DNA from: Thomasclavelia spiroformis DSM 1552
GTDB taxonomy: Bacteria; Bacillota_I; Bacilli_A; Erysipelotrichales; Coprobacillaceae
Length of the DNA: 64,000 bases
NCBI RefSeq assembly: GCF_025149465.1
Contig: NZ_CP102275.1
Span: 1,550,001 to 1,614,000, forward strand
Direction: 5' to 3'
A model generated the notes under the pieces. It was not told the origin of the DNA. It made no database searches and saw nothing but the letters and a program-made list of their open reading frames with translations. Positions 10,995-20,316 of this stretch are shown here, piece after piece (position 1 is the stretch's first letter; every line of letters begins with the position of its first letter). Both the position numbers and the translations under genes were made by a program.

Positions 10995-11810
10995 TTAATT
11001 GATACTAATTAAATAATCATGCTCATATTCATTAGGTGATTTATAATCACAATGTGAATGTACTCTTATTGTATTATAAAATCCTTCTATGTATTCAAAT
11101 ACCAGCTTATATGCATGATTATAATTTATAATCTTAAATCTGTTCAGCCATTCCCTTTTTATCAATGCATGATATGATTCTATACACGCATTATCCCACG
11201 GTGTTCCTTTTTGTGAATAGCTTCTTTTCATCTGCTTAGTTAATCTTTTGTATTTCTTCGATGTATAGTGCACTCCGCGATCTGCATGGATTACTATTGG
11301 TTTTGCGCTTTTTCTTCTTTTTTTAGCTGTTTCCAGACATTTTAATACTTCATCTACTTCTAATGTTTTGCTTAATGTCCATGCTATTATTTTTCTTGAA
11401 TAGAGATCCATTATACTGGTTAAATATACAAATCCTTCATCTGCTGTCCAGATATATGTTATATCAGTACACCATGCCTGATTTGGTGCTTTTGGATTAA
11501 AATCTCGGTTTAGAATATTTTTTAGTTTATTTGAAAAATCACAGTCTTTTGTTGTTATTGTATATGGTTTGATATAATGAGCTTTAATATTGTTTTCCCT
11601 CATTATGTTTCCTACATATTTTTCACTTATTTTTTCTCCCTCTTTTTTTAGTATTTCAGTTATTTTAGGAGCTCCATATATTTCTTTTGAATCCTTATAG
11701 ATTTTCTTGATTCTTTCTGTGATTCTAGCTTTTCTGATTTTTTGTTTACATGGTTTTCTTTTCAAATATTCATAATATCCTGATTTACTCAGTTGTAATT
11801 TTTTTAGCAT
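10995..11810 (-). CDS. IS3-family transposase OrfB, copy A
   Basis: Integrase-core part of the transposase. An HTH_21-like segment (YGAPKITEILKKEG) precedes the rve domain with the DDE triad: Asp in WCTDITYIW, Asp in HADRGVHYTS and Glu in NACIESYHALIKREW. The frame is open upstream to the slippery A-AAA-AAG at 11903-11909 near the end of orfA, so the active product is probably the OrfAB fusion made by -1 frameshifting. Reads without interruption through the A7 runs that are altered in copies B and C. Confidence 0.9.
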   Translation of the reverse strand: MLKKLQLSKSGYYEYLKRKPCKQKIRKARITERIKKIYKDSKEIYGAPKITEILKKEGEKISEKYVGNIMRENNIKAHYIKPYTITTKDCDFSNKLKNILNRDFNPKAPNQAWCTDITYIWTADEGFVYLTSIMDLYSRKIIAWTLSKTLEVDEVLKCLETAKKRRKSAKPIVIHADRGVHYTSKKYKRLTKQMKRSYSQKGTPWDNACIESYHALIKREWLNRFKIINYNHAYKLVFEYIEGFYNTIRVHSHCDYKSPNEYEHDYLISIN

Positions 11811-11878
11811 ACCGGTAACTGAAGTCTGTTTATCTTTTTTAGATTTTTCTTTTATCCTTTTATAAAGATCCTGCTTAG

Positions 11879-12172
11879 TTAATTGCCCAGTATGCCAATA
11901 GCCTTTTTTAGGACTTCTAAAGCATCCTGTGTATCTTTCAGTTCTTTTTTTAATCTGGCAATTTCTTTAGCTTCGTCACTTGAATAATTACCGCTTCCTC
12001 TTGAATTAATTACGCCGTCATTACTACTGGCATCTTTAAGCCATTTATGAACAGTGCTATCAGCAATACCAAACTGTTTAGCTATAGCTACTTTAGATTC
12101 ATCAGGATGTTCTAAAACATATTGAACAACTCCCTGTTTAAATTCATCTGTAAATGTTGGTTTAGTCATCAT
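11879..12172 (-). CDS. IS3-family transposase OrfA, copy A
   Basis: DNA-binding subunit with an N-terminal helix-turn-helix (VAIAKQFGIADSTVHKWLKD) and a C-terminal leucine-zipper-like helix (IARLKKELKDTQDALEVLKKAI). Three successive ATG codons (12175, 12172, 12169) follow AAAAGGGG; I chose the middle one for spacing, and the upstream ATG at 12220 lacks a ribosome site. The A-AAA-AAG heptamer near the end directs -1 frameshifting into orfB. Copies B and C have the same orfA. Confidence 0.85.
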   Translation of the reverse strand: MMTKPTFTDEFKQGVVQYVLEHPDESKVAIAKQFGIADSTVHKWLKDASSNDGVINSRGSGNYSSDEAKEIARLKKELKDTQDALEVLKKAIGILGN

Positions 12173-12270
12173 CATATACCCCTTTTCTATTTTTGATTTA
12201 AGCTTATGACATTGTATCATATACTAGCTAGTTCTTCCATTTAACTGGTACAGTTTTTATTCTAGCATCA

Positions 12271-13089
12271 TTGACTCTCATTGCACTTCTTTTACTTTTG
12301 AATAGTATGACACAGTCATCTGCGTACCTTACAAATCGATTTCCTCTTCTTTCCATTTCTTTATCAAATTCATTAAGATATATATTTGATAATAATGGGC
12401 TGAGTGGCCCACCTTGGGGTACTCCTTTTGTAGTTTCTTCAAACTTATGTTTTACTATGACTCCTGCATTGAGATATTTATGTATGAGTGATATAACTCT
12501 TCCGTCTTTAATAGTTTGTGACAATATCTGTATAAGTCTTGAATGGTTGACTGTATCAAAGTACTTCTCTAAATCTAGGTCTACTGTATATCGATATCCT
12601 TCATTGGCGTATTCGACTACTTTTCTTACTGCTTGATGGGCATTTCTTCTTGGTCGGAACCCATAACTATTGTCACTGAATTGGGGTTCAAATATTGGTG
12701 TCAGTACCTGTACTATCGCCTGTTGTATGACCCTATCCGTCACTGTTGGAATTCCTAACTCTCTTTTCTTTCCGTTATCTTTTGGTATTTCTACTCTTTT
12801 AACGGCTTGTGGACTATAATGTCCCTCCATGATAAGTTTCTTTAGATAAGACCAGTGTTGTGCGAAATGCGTACGAACTTCTGCGACTTGCATTTTATCT
12901 ACACCACCACTTCCCTTATTACTCATAACCCTTTGGATTGCCTTTTCTATATTGGCATCCTCCATAATTGTTTCAAGTAACTTCTCATGTACTACAAATC
13001 TATTGGTGTTCTTCGTATGTGATATCTCTTGTTTTGATGTAGGATACACTTCTCCACTATTGTCGTATTCCGTACTATCTTCATAGAGT
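12271..13089 (-). pseudogene. Group II intron RT, N-terminal segment 1
   Basis: Holds the RT fingers and palm up to RSAMRV, including RYADDCVILFKS (YADD catalytic motif) and GVPQGGPLSP. The true start is missing (it lies at 16604 beyond the IS copies); the reading frame runs into IS copy A and ends in NDARIKTVPVKWKN, which is IS sequence. From 12273 on, the segment matches 14413-15229. Confidence 0.9.
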
Positions 13090-13187
13090 TGATGCTAGAA
13101 TAAAAACTGTACCAGTTAAATGGAAGAACTAGCTAGTATATGATACAATGTCATAAGCTTAAATCAAAAATAGAAAAGGGGTATATG

Positions 13188-13481
13188 ATGATGACTAAAC
13201 CAACATTTACAGATGAATTTAAACAGGGAGTTGTTCAATATGTTTTAGAACATCCTGATGAATCTAAAGTAGCTATAGCTAAACAGTTTGGTATTGCTGA
13301 TAGCACTGTTCATAAATGGCTTAAAGATGCCAGTAGTAATGACGGCGTAATTAATTCAAGAGGAAGCGGTAATTATTCAAGTGACGAAGCTAAAGAAATT
13401 GCCAGATTAAAAAAAGAACTGAAAGATACACAGGATGCTTTAGAAGTCCTAAAAAAGGCTATTGGCATACTGGGCAATTAA
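13188..13481 (+). CDS. IS3-family transposase OrfA, copy B
   Basis: Same translation as OrfA of copy A (helix-turn-helix plus leucine-zipper helix), with the A-AAA-AAG frameshift heptamer at 13451-13457. The -1 frame is open from the heptamer into orfB, reading KKGYWHTGQLTKQDLYKR before the first internal Met. Start chosen as in copy A. Confidence 0.85.
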   Translation: MMTKPTFTDEFKQGVVQYVLEHPDESKVAIAKQFGIADSTVHKWLKDASSNDGVINSRGSGNYSSDEAKEIARLKKELKDTQDALEVLKKAIGILGN

Positions 13482-13549
13482 CTAAGCAGGATCTTTATAA
13501 AAGGATAAAAGAAAAATCTAAAAAAGATAAACAGACTTCAGTTACCGGT

Positions 13550-14366
13550 ATGCTAAAAAAATTACAACTGAGTAAATCAGGATATTATGAATATTTGAAA
13601 AGAAAACCATGTAAACAAAAAATCAGAAAAGCTAGAATCACAGAAAGAATCAAGAAAATCTATAAGGATTCAAAAGAAATATATGGAGCTCCTAAAATAA
13701 CTGAAATACTAAAAAAAGAGGGAGAAAAAATAAGTGAAAAATATGTAGGAAACATAATGAGGGAAAACAATATTAAAGCTCATTATATCAAACCATATAC
13801 AATAACAACAAAAGACTGTGATTTTTCAAATAAACTAAAAAATATTCTAAACCGAGATTTTAATCCAAAAGCACCAAATCAGGCATGGTGTACTGATATA
13901 ACATATATCTGGACAGCAGATGAAGGATTTGTATATTTAACCAGTATAATGGATCTCTATTCAAGAAAAATAATAGCATGGACATTAAGCAAAACATTAG
14001 AAGTAGATGAAGTATTAAAATGTCTGGAAACAGCTAAAAAAAAGAAGAAAAAGCGCAAAACCAATAGTAATCCATGCAGATCGCGGAGTGCACTATACAT
14101 CGAAGAAATACAAAAGATTAACTAAGCAGATGAAAAGAAGCTATTCACAAAAAGGAACACCGTGGGATAATGCGTGTATAGAATCATATCATGCATTGAT
14201 AAAAAGGGAATGGCTGAACAGATTTAAGATTATAAATTATAATCATGCATATAAGCTGGTATTTGAATACATAGAAGGATTTTATAATACAATAAGAGTA
14301 CATTCACATTGTGATTATAAATCACCTAATGAATATGAGCATGATTATTTAATTAGTATCAATTAA
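13550..14366 (+). pseudogene. IS3-family transposase OrfB, copy B, frameshifted
   Basis: Matches OrfB of copy A until the Lys-rich ETAKK stretch, where an A7 tract has become A8 (around 14036-14043). The frame then breaks before the second catalytic Asp (HADRG); the remainder, including NACIESYHALIKREW, continues in another frame from about 14088 to 14366. No full DDE transposase can be made without a second slip. A homopolymer sequencing error is an equal possibility. Confidence 0.85.
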
Positions 14367-14412
14367 TTAAATTTCTTACATTTATGTGGTCCGAAATCTT
14401 GACATAGTACCA

Positions 14413-15229
14413 GACTCTCATTGCACTTCTTTTACTTTTGAATAGTATGACACAGTCATCTGCGTACCTTACAAATCGATTTCCTCTTCTTTCCATTTCT
14501 TTATCAAATTCATTAAGATATATATTTGATAATAATGGGCTGAGTGGCCCACCTTGGGGTACTCCTTTTGTAGTTTCTTCAAACTTATGTTTTACTATGA
14601 CTCCTGCATTGAGATATTTATGTATGAGTGATATAACTCTTCCGTCTTTAATAGTTTGTGACAATATCTGTATAAGTCTTGAATGGTTGACTGTATCAAA
14701 GTACTTCTCTAAATCTAGGTCTACTGTATATCGATATCCTTCATTGGCGTATTCGACTACTTTTCTTACTGCTTGATGGGCATTTCTTCTTGGTCGGAAC
14801 CCATAACTATTGTCACTGAATTGGGGTTCAAATATTGGTGTCAGTACCTGTACTATCGCCTGTTGTATGACCCTATCCGTCACTGTTGGAATTCCTAACT
14901 CTCTTTTCTTTCCGTTATCTTTTGGTATTTCTACTCTTTTAACGGCTTGTGGACTATAATGTCCCTCCATGATAAGTTTCTTTAGATAAGACCAGTGTTG
15001 TGCGAAATGCGTACGAACTTCTGCGACTTGCATTTTATCTACACCACCACTTCCCTTATTACTCATAACCCTTTGGATTGCCTTTTCTATATTGGCATCC
15101 TCCATAATTGTTTCAAGTAACTTCTCATGTACTACAAATCTATTGGTGTTCTTCGTATGTGATATCTCTTGTTTTGATGTAGGATACACTTCTCCACTAT
15201 TGTCGTATTCCGTACTATCTTCATAGAGT
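14413..15229 (-). pseudogene. Group II intron RT, N-terminal segment 2 (duplicate)
   Basis: 817-bp second copy of 12273-13089, offset by 2140 bp, flanked by IS copies B and C in direct orientation. Contains the same YADD palm region but neither the RT start nor its C-terminal half. Its reading frame ends in IS-B sequence after RSAMRV. Confidence 0.9.
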
Positions 15230-15327
15230 TGATGCTAGAATAAAAACTGTACCAGTTAAATGGAAGAACTAGCTAGTATATGATACAATGTCATAAGCTT
15301 AAATCAAAAATAGAAAAGGGGTATATG

Positions 15328-15621
15328 ATGATGACTAAACCAACATTTACAGATGAATTTAAACAGGGAGTTGTTCAATATGTTTTAGAACATCCTGATG
15401 AATCTAAAGTAGCTATAGCTAAACAGTTTGGTATTGCTGATAGCACTGTTCATAAATGGCTTAAAGATGCCAGTAGTAATGACGGCGTAATTAATTCAAG
15501 AGGAAGCGGTAATTATTCAAGTGACGAAGCTAAAGAAATTGCCAGATTAAAAAAAGAACTGAAAGATACACAGGATGCTTTAGAAGTCCTAAAAAAGGCT
15601 ATTGGCATACTGGGCAATTAA
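15328..15621 (+). CDS. IS3-family transposase OrfA, copy C
   Basis: Same protein as OrfA of copies A and B, with the A-AAA-AAG heptamer at 15591-15597. It probably still makes a DNA-binding OrfA, which in IS3 elements can act as a repressor of transposition; that role here is inferred. Confidence 0.85.
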   Translation: MMTKPTFTDEFKQGVVQYVLEHPDESKVAIAKQFGIADSTVHKWLKDASSNDGVINSRGSGNYSSDEAKEIARLKKELKDTQDALEVLKKAIGILGN

Positions 15622-15689
15622 CTAAGCAGGATCTTTATAAAAGGATAAAAGAAAAATCTAAAAAAGATAAACAGACTTCAGTTACCGGT

Positions 15690-16505
15690 ATGCTAAAAAA
15701 ATTACAACTGAGTAAATCAGGATATTATGAATATTTGAAAAGAAAACCATGTAAACAAAAAATCAGAAAAGCTAGAATCACAGAAAGAATCAAGAAAATC
15801 TATAAGGATTCAAAAGAAATATATGGAGCTCCTAAAATAACTGAAATACTAAAAAAAAGAGGGAGAAAAAATAAGTGAAAAATATGTAGGAAACATAATG
15901 AGGGAAAACAATATTAAAGCTCATTATATCAAACCATATACAATAACAACAAAAGACTGTGATTTTTCAAATAAACTAAAAAATATTCTAAACCGAGATT
16001 TTAATCCAAAAGCACCAAATCAGGCATGGTGTACTGATATAACATATATCTGGACAGCAGATGAAGGATTTGTATATTTAACCAGTATAATGGATCTCTA
16101 TTCAAGAAAAATAATAGCATGGACATTAAGCAAAACATTAGAAGTAGATGAAGTATTAAAATGTCTGGAAACAGCTAAAAAAGAAGAAAAAGCGCAAAAC
16201 CAATAGTAATCCATGCAGATCGCGGAGTGCACTATACATCGAAGAAATACAAAAGATTAACTAAGCAGATGAAAAGAAGCTATTCACAAAAAGGAACACC
16301 GTGGGATAATGCGTGTATAGAATCATATCATGCATTGATAAAAAGGGAATGGCTGAACAGATTTAAGATTATAAATTATAATCATGCATATAAGCTGGTA
16401 TTTGAATACATAGAAGGATTTTATAATACAATAAGAGTACATTCACATTGTGATTATAAATCACCTAATGAATATGAGCATGATTATTTAATTAGTATCA
16501 ATTAA
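15690..16505 (+). pseudogene. IS3-family transposase OrfB, copy C, two frameshifts
   Basis: An A7-to-A8 change near 15850-15858 stops the frame after ILKKRGRKNK. An A7-to-A6 change near 16177-16182 causes a second break after ETAKK. The three pieces (15690-15878, 15898-16206, 16227-16505) together span OrfB of copy A. The net length change is zero, but the segment between is out of frame and hits a stop at once. Confidence 0.85.
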
Positions 16506-16551
16506 TTAAATTTCTTACATTTATGTGGTCCGAAATCTTGACATAGTACCA

Positions 16552-16604
16552 AGTAAGCCTAATGATAGTTGACAGTATCCTATTTTATCTTGAGTATCTT
16601 TCAT
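16552..16604 (-). pseudogene. Group II intron RT, start codon and first residues
   Basis: ATG at 16604 with AAGGAGGTGA seven bases upstream, reading MKDTQDKIGYCQLSLGLL before IS copy C interrupts. Corresponds to 40764 downward in the intact intron. Confidence 0.85.
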
Positions 16605-17007
16605 TTCCAGTTCACCTCCTTATGTTCGGTCCTTCGCTAGATAACCATTACAGTTATCATCATCACTACTATGACCTCGGCTGACTTCCTAGGACAAACG
16701 TTTCCACCATGATTACATTTTCATCATGTTCCTAGGACCTCCCACGGTAAGACATAACACTTTCATCCTATGTACCCACTATCTTTACACTGCTTATTCC
16801 GTCGTACTATTGGACTTCGATTTGTTTAGCAATCTCATCCGATAAGCTTCTGCCTAAAATAGTTCGTATTCCTTGGGTCAGGACTTTGCCTCCAACTTCC
16901 TCCCGTTCACACCTTACGATGGATACCTTGTCTTCGGCTAGTGGTTGGTAGTACGAAACCCCCACAGTGGACTTTCACCACCTAGTCTTATGTCATGCGT
17001 GGCACAC
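16605..17007 (-). ncRNA. Group II intron domains I-III, copy 1
   Basis: The 403 nt from the GTGTG 5' end to the RT start codon hold the ribozyme scaffold, beginning with the GTGGTGAAAGTCCACTGTGG hairpin typical of class C introns. No gene is present. It appears identical to 40765-41167. Confidence 0.8.
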
Positions 17008-17266
17008 TATAAAAAACCGTTCTTGTTGCAAGAACGGTTTTATTATCAAAGCCATAAACATTTTCAACCTTGAGTTTTTTAAACACTTCTTCGATTGTAG
17101 GAACTCGATCAAAAGTAAGTTCTTGGTTATATTTTCCTTCTACACTAATAACGATCTTAAGATCATTTTCAATTTTATCAACTGTCGTCTCCGGCATTGA
17201 AAGTGAATAAAATGTAGAAACTATCATTAATAAAAATAGACCTATTATTTCATGTTTTTTCATCAT
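17008..17266 (-). pseudogene. comEA: comEA 5' part (membrane anchor and SLBB-like segment)
   Basis: N-terminal part of the competence DNA receptor: a membrane helix (EIIGLFLLMIVSTFYSL) followed by a short SLBB-like region (PTIEEVFKKLKVENVYGFD) up to RTVFY, where the intron begins. Read through the intron the frame stops after SVPRMT. GAGGTG precedes two ATG codons (17266 and 17263), the second better spaced. Rejoined with 10321-10119 it gives a 153-aa ComEA. Confidence 0.88.
17009..17040 (-). other. Terminator-like hairpin in comEA used as intron target
   Basis: A perfect 12-bp stem (AAACCGTTCTTG / CAAGAACGGTTT, 3-nt loop) followed on the minus strand by TTTTTTATA, immediately before the intron. 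It encodes KTVLATRTVFY of ComEA, so it is a coding sequence that mimics an intrinsic terminator. Confidence 0.85.
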
Positions 17267-17276
17267 ATCACCTCAT

Positions 17277-17302
17277 AAAAAAAGACTAGTTATCTAGTCT
17301 TT
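17277..17302 (-). terminator. Terminator of ruvAB
   Basis: AAAGACTAG / CTAGTCTTT stem with a 4-nt loop followed on the minus strand by TTTTTTT. It overlaps the ruvB stop codon and lies just upstream of comEA. Confidence 0.8.
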
Positions 17303-18286
17303 AAATTCAATATTTAAATGTTTATATGCTTCATATGTAGCAATTCTTCCTCTTGGTGTTCGTTTAATTAATCCAATTTGTAATAAATATGGTTCATACA
17401 CATCTTCTAAGGTCCTAGGTTCTTCACCGATTGAAACAGCTAATGATTCTAAACCAACTGGTCCCCCTTTAAAACGATGAATAATTCCTAATAAATACTT
17501 ATGATCCACTTCATCTAATCCTAAGCGATCAACTTTCAAACGATCAAGTGCTTCAACAGTTCTTTCTTTAGTAATAATTTCTTCACCATTAAATTGTGCA
17601 AAATCACGAACTCGTCTAAATAAGCGATTGGCAATTCGCGGTGTTCCTCTTGAACGCATCGCTAGAGCGGTTTTAGCATCATCATCCATCGGCATTTGAT
17701 ATACTCTACTAGTACGATCAATAATTACTTTTAATTCATCTTCACTATAATATTCTAACTTAGAAACAATTCCAAAACGATCCCGTAAAGGTGCTGATAA
17801 ATCCCCCGCTCTAGTAGTTGCACCCACTAAAGTAAATGGCGGTAAATCAATTCGTACTGATCTAGTAGATGCCTCTTTACCAATTACTACATCAACACAA
17901 AAATCTTCCATTGCAGGGTATAAAATTTCTTCTACAACTTTATTTAAACGATGAATTTCATCGATAAACAATACATCACCAGGTTCTAAGGCAGTTAAAA
18001 TTGCTACCAAATCACCAGTTTTTTCAATACTTGGTCCCGTAGTAATTTTAATATTAGTCCCCATTTCATTAGCAATGATCATTGACATTGTTGTTTTTCC
18101 TAAACCAGGAGGTCCATATAAAAGAACATGATCCAATGGCTCATCACGTAATTTTGCAGCACCGACAAAAACTTTTAAATTTTCTTTTAAACTTGTTTGA
18201 CCAACATATTCATCAAAGGAACTAGGACGTAATCCACTTTCATCTTCTTCTGATATATTAGCATCTAAAACTTCATTTCTTGTCAT
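17294..18286 (-). CDS. ruvB: Holliday junction branch migration ATPase RuvB
   Basis: Hexameric AAA+ motor that drives Holliday junction migration with RuvA. Walker [10 protein letters not shown], Walker [10 protein letters not shown], sensor 1 VGATTRAG, the arginine-finger region LRDRFGI and a C-terminal winged helix are all present in 330 aa. AGGAGG precedes the ATG. It lies 10 bp after ruvA; ruvC is absent, as is usual in Firmicutes that use RecU. Confidence 0.97.
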   Translation of the reverse strand: MTRNEVLDANISEEDESGLRPSSFDEYVGQTSLKENLKVFVGAAKLRDEPLDHVLLYGPPGLGKTTMSMIIANEMGTNIKITTGPSIEKTGDLVAILTALEPGDVLFIDEIHRLNKVVEEILYPAMEDFCVDVVIGKEASTRSVRIDLPPFTLVGATTRAGDLSAPLRDRFGIVSKLEYYSEDELKVIIDRTSRVYQMPMDDDAKTALAMRSRGTPRIANRLFRRVRDFAQFNGEEIITKERTVEALDRLKVDRLGLDEVDHKYLLGIIHRFKGGPVGLESLAVSIGEEPRTLEDVYEPYLLQIGLIKRTPRGRIATYEAYKHLNIEFKD

Positions 18287-18296
18287 ATTATTCCTC

Positions 18297-18857
18297 CTAT
18301 TTTACTAGTAAACTAAGTGCTCTTTTTACATAACCATTAGTATCTAAATTTTCATCAGCTAAAACTTTTAATGCCTTTTCTACCTCAACCTTTCTATAAC
18401 CTAGAGCAATCAATACTTCTAAAGCCTCTTGTAAATCATCATTGGTTTTAATTGTAATTGGTACATCATTAAATTTCCCTTGTAAATCTAAAATAATCTG
18501 TTTTGCAGCTTTAGGTCCAATTCCAGGAATCTTTTTTAAATAATTAACATCATTAGTTTCAATTGCACTAATTATTCTTTCTAAATCTCCTGTGGCTAAA
18601 ATTCCAATTGCTGTTTTACAACCAATCCCTTTAACTAAAATTAATTTTAAAAACATTTCTTTTTCTTCAATAGTTTTAAACCCATACAATAATAGTACAT
18701 CTTCTTTTACATATTGATATAAATAAACTTTAATTTCTTTACCTTTAGTAAACTCATAAGGATTACTTACATATATTAAATATCCAATTCCATTATTTTC
18801 TACAACTATATGATCAACATTTATCTCAACTATTTTTCCAATTATATAGCTATACAT
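18297..18857 (-). CDS. ruvA: Holliday junction DNA helicase subunit RuvA
   Basis: Tetrameric junction-binding protein that loads RuvB. It has an N-terminal OB fold ([19 protein letters not shown]), tandem helix-hairpin-helix motifs ([29 protein letters not shown]) and a C-terminal RuvB-binding domain ([19 protein letters not shown]) in 186 aa. First gene of ruvAB. Confidence 0.95.
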   Translation of the reverse strand: MYSYIIGKIVEINVDHIVVENNGIGYLIYVSNPYEFTKGKEIKVYLYQYVKEDVLLLYGFKTIEEKEMFLKLILVKGIGCKTAIGILATGDLERIISAIETNDVNYLKKIPGIGPKAAKQIILDLQGKFNDVPITIKTNDDLQEALEVLIALGYRKVEVEKALKVLADENLDTNGYVKRALSLLVK

Positions 18858-18950
18858 GATATACTCCTTTATATTATTATACTACGTATTTACATACATT
18901 TTATCTTTACTTTGTATCAAAAGTTTCTCAACAATTATAGCATTGAACTA

Positions 18951-18978
18951 AAAAAAAGGAAAGTCATTAAAACTTTCC
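18951..18978 (-). terminator. Terminator of obgE
   Basis: GGAAAGT / ACTTTCC stem, then seven Ts on the minus strand, directly after the obgE stop. Confidence 0.8.
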
Positions 18979-20264
18979 TATTCATAATAATCAAATTCAA
19001 ATTCACCGATTGCTACATTATCGCCATCTTTAGCACCAGCATTTCTAAGAGCTTCATCAACACCCATATTTCTTAATTTAATTAATAAACGCTTTAATGA
19101 ATCATCACTTACTAAAGATGTCATTGCAACCATTCTTTCAATTTTCTTACCAGTAATACTCCAATTACCATTACCTAAATTATGTAATTCAAATGGTTTA
19201 TCTTCTTCATCACCCATTGTATATACAACTACATTTTCTTCATCATTATCTTTTAATTCAAATGAAGGCGTATTTTGCAATGTATCGGCAATTGCATATA
19301 ATACTTGATCAACACCATCATGAATAATTGCACTAATCGGAAAAACCTTAACCTCATCACCGACTTGTTCTTTAAAACGAGCAAGGTTTTCCTTAGCTCC
19401 TTCTTCATCCATCTTATTAGCAACAACAATTTGTGGTCGTTCTAACAAACGATACTGATATTCACCTAATTCTTTATTAATCGTTACATAGTCTTCATAT
19501 GGATCACGTCCATCAACTGCTCCCATATCAATAATATGAACAATTACACGACAACGTTCAATATGTCTTAAAAATTGATGTCCAAGTCCTCTACCTTGAG
19601 CAGCACCTTCAATTAATCCTGGTAAATCAGCCATAACAAAACTACGTCCATCTTTAACTTGAACTACTCCCAAATTAGGTACGATCGTAGTAAAATGATA
19701 ATCAGCAATTTCTGGTCTTGCTCTAGAAACAACTGATAGTAATGTTGATTTGCCTACTGATGGAAAACCAACTAAACCAACATCAGCTAATAACTTCAAT
19801 TCACATTGCAAATCAAATTTTTCACCAGGTTCACCACGTTCACAAATTTGCGGTGCTGGATTTCTAGATGTTGCAAAACGGGCATTTCCACGTCCGCCAC
19901 GCCCACCTTTAGCAATCACTACACGTTGTTTATCTTCAGTTAAGTCTGCCATGACCTTATTAGTTTCTTCATTAATGATAACTGTTCCTACTGGAACCTT
20001 GATTAGAGTATCAATTGCATCTTTACCATGCATCTTTTTAGCCATTCCATTTTGTCCTGATGGCGCTTTATATAAACGATTATACTTTAAATCCAAAAGA
20101 GTTGAAAGTGATGTTGTAGCTTCAAAAATAACACTACCGCCTTTTCCACCATCACCACCAGCTGGACCTCCTTTAGGTACATGAGCTTCACGTCTAAACG
20201 CAACTGTCCCATCGCCACCTTTTCCTGCTTCTACTCTTATTTTAGCTTTGTCAATAAATTGCAT
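18978..20264 (-). CDS. obgE: GTPase ObgE/CgtA
   Basis: Essential GTPase in 50S ribosome assembly and stress control. The glycine-rich Obg fold ([33 protein letters not shown]) covers residues 1-158. The G domain has [18 protein letters not shown] and NKMD. A C-terminal OCT domain follows ([18 protein letters not shown]), as in Firmicutes Obg; 428 aa. It ends EFEFDYYE. In B. subtilis spo0B lies between rpmA and obg; no such gene is seen in the 53-bp gap here. Confidence 0.97.
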   Translation of the reverse strand: MQFIDKAKIRVEAGKGGDGTVAFRREAHVPKGGPAGGDGGKGGSVIFEATTSLSTLLDLKYNRLYKAPSGQNGMAKKMHGKDAIDTLIKVPVGTVIINEETNKVMADLTEDKQRVVIAKGGRGGRGNARFATSRNPAPQICERGEPGEKFDLQCELKLLADVGLVGFPSVGKSTLLSVVSRARPEIADYHFTTIVPNLGVVQVKDGRSFVMADLPGLIEGAAQGRGLGHQFLRHIERCRVIVHIIDMGAVDGRDPYEDYVTINKELGEYQYRLLERPQIVVANKMDEEGAKENLARFKEQVGDEVKVFPISAIIHDGVDQVLYAIADTLQNTPSFELKDNDEENVVVYTMGDEEDKPFELHNLGNGNWSITGKKIERMVAMTSLVSDDSLKRLLIKLRNMGVDEALRNAGAKDGDNVAIGEFEFDYYE

Positions 20265-20289
20265 GATTCCACCTCTTTTCTATATCATA

Positions 20290-20314
20290 TCAAAAAAATC
20301 CCTTTTCAGGGATT
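20290..20314 (-). terminator. Terminator of rplU-prp-rpmA
   Basis: AATCCCT / AGGGATT stem with a GAAA loop, followed on the minus strand by seven Ts, in the gap between rpmA and obgE. Confidence 0.8.
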
Positions 20315-20316
20315 AA

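Larger units (their letters stand above)
10949..12270 (-). mobile_element. IS3-family (IS150-like) insertion sequence, copy A, intact
   Basis: 1322 bp, ends TGGTACTATGTC...CTAGCATCA (TG...CA with weak imperfect terminal repeats), flanked by the 3-bp target duplication TTG. It carries overlapping orfA and orfB read by -1 frameshifting. Of the three copies, this is the only one whose orfB is uninterrupted. It is inserted in the intron RT gene in the same orientation as the intron. Confidence 0.9.
13090..14412 (+). mobile_element. IS3-family insertion sequence, copy B, frameshifted
   Basis: 1323 bp in the opposite orientation to copy A, one base longer because of an A7-to-A8 change in orfB. The left flank is RT sequence ending CATAGAGT; the right end abuts GACTCTCATTG, the start of the second RT segment, with no matching duplication across this copy alone. 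The left-flank AGT does match the AGT right of copy C. Confidence 0.9.
15230..16551 (+). mobile_element. IS3-family insertion sequence, copy C, double frameshift
   Basis: 1322 bp, same orientation as copy B. Flanked by AGT on both sides (15227-15229 and 16552-16554), a 3-bp target duplication. orfB has one extra A in one A7 tract and one missing A in the other, so total length equals copy A. Confidence 0.9.
10322..17007 (-). mobile_element. Class IIC group II intron copy 1, inside comEA, carrying three IS copies
   Basis: The 5' end on the minus strand is GTGTGCCACGCATG (GUGYG) and the 3' end is GCCCCTATTCAAT (AY). Sequence outside the inserts is the same as the intact copy at 39272-41167. 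It is inserted directly after a 12-bp hairpin plus T-run, the target preference of bacterial class C introns. All three IS elements and the extra RT segment lie within the RT ORF, i.e. ribozyme domain IV. Domains I-III (16605-17007) and V-VI (10322-10395) look untouched. Self-encoded RT is destroyed; the second copy could supply maturase in trans. Confidence 0.9.

Noticed and set aside
10949-16551. CRISPR-like or phage region suspected from repeated segments
   Set aside because: The repeats are three IS3-type elements and two copies of an RT fragment; there are no short regularly spaced repeats and no phage genes.
16967-17200. Plus-strand frame across the intron 5' end and comEA
   Set aside because: Antisense to comEA and the intron scaffold; no start signal.
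19750-20184. 144-codon Pro-rich frame antisense to obgE
   Set aside because: Arises from the Gly-rich Obg domain read backwards.
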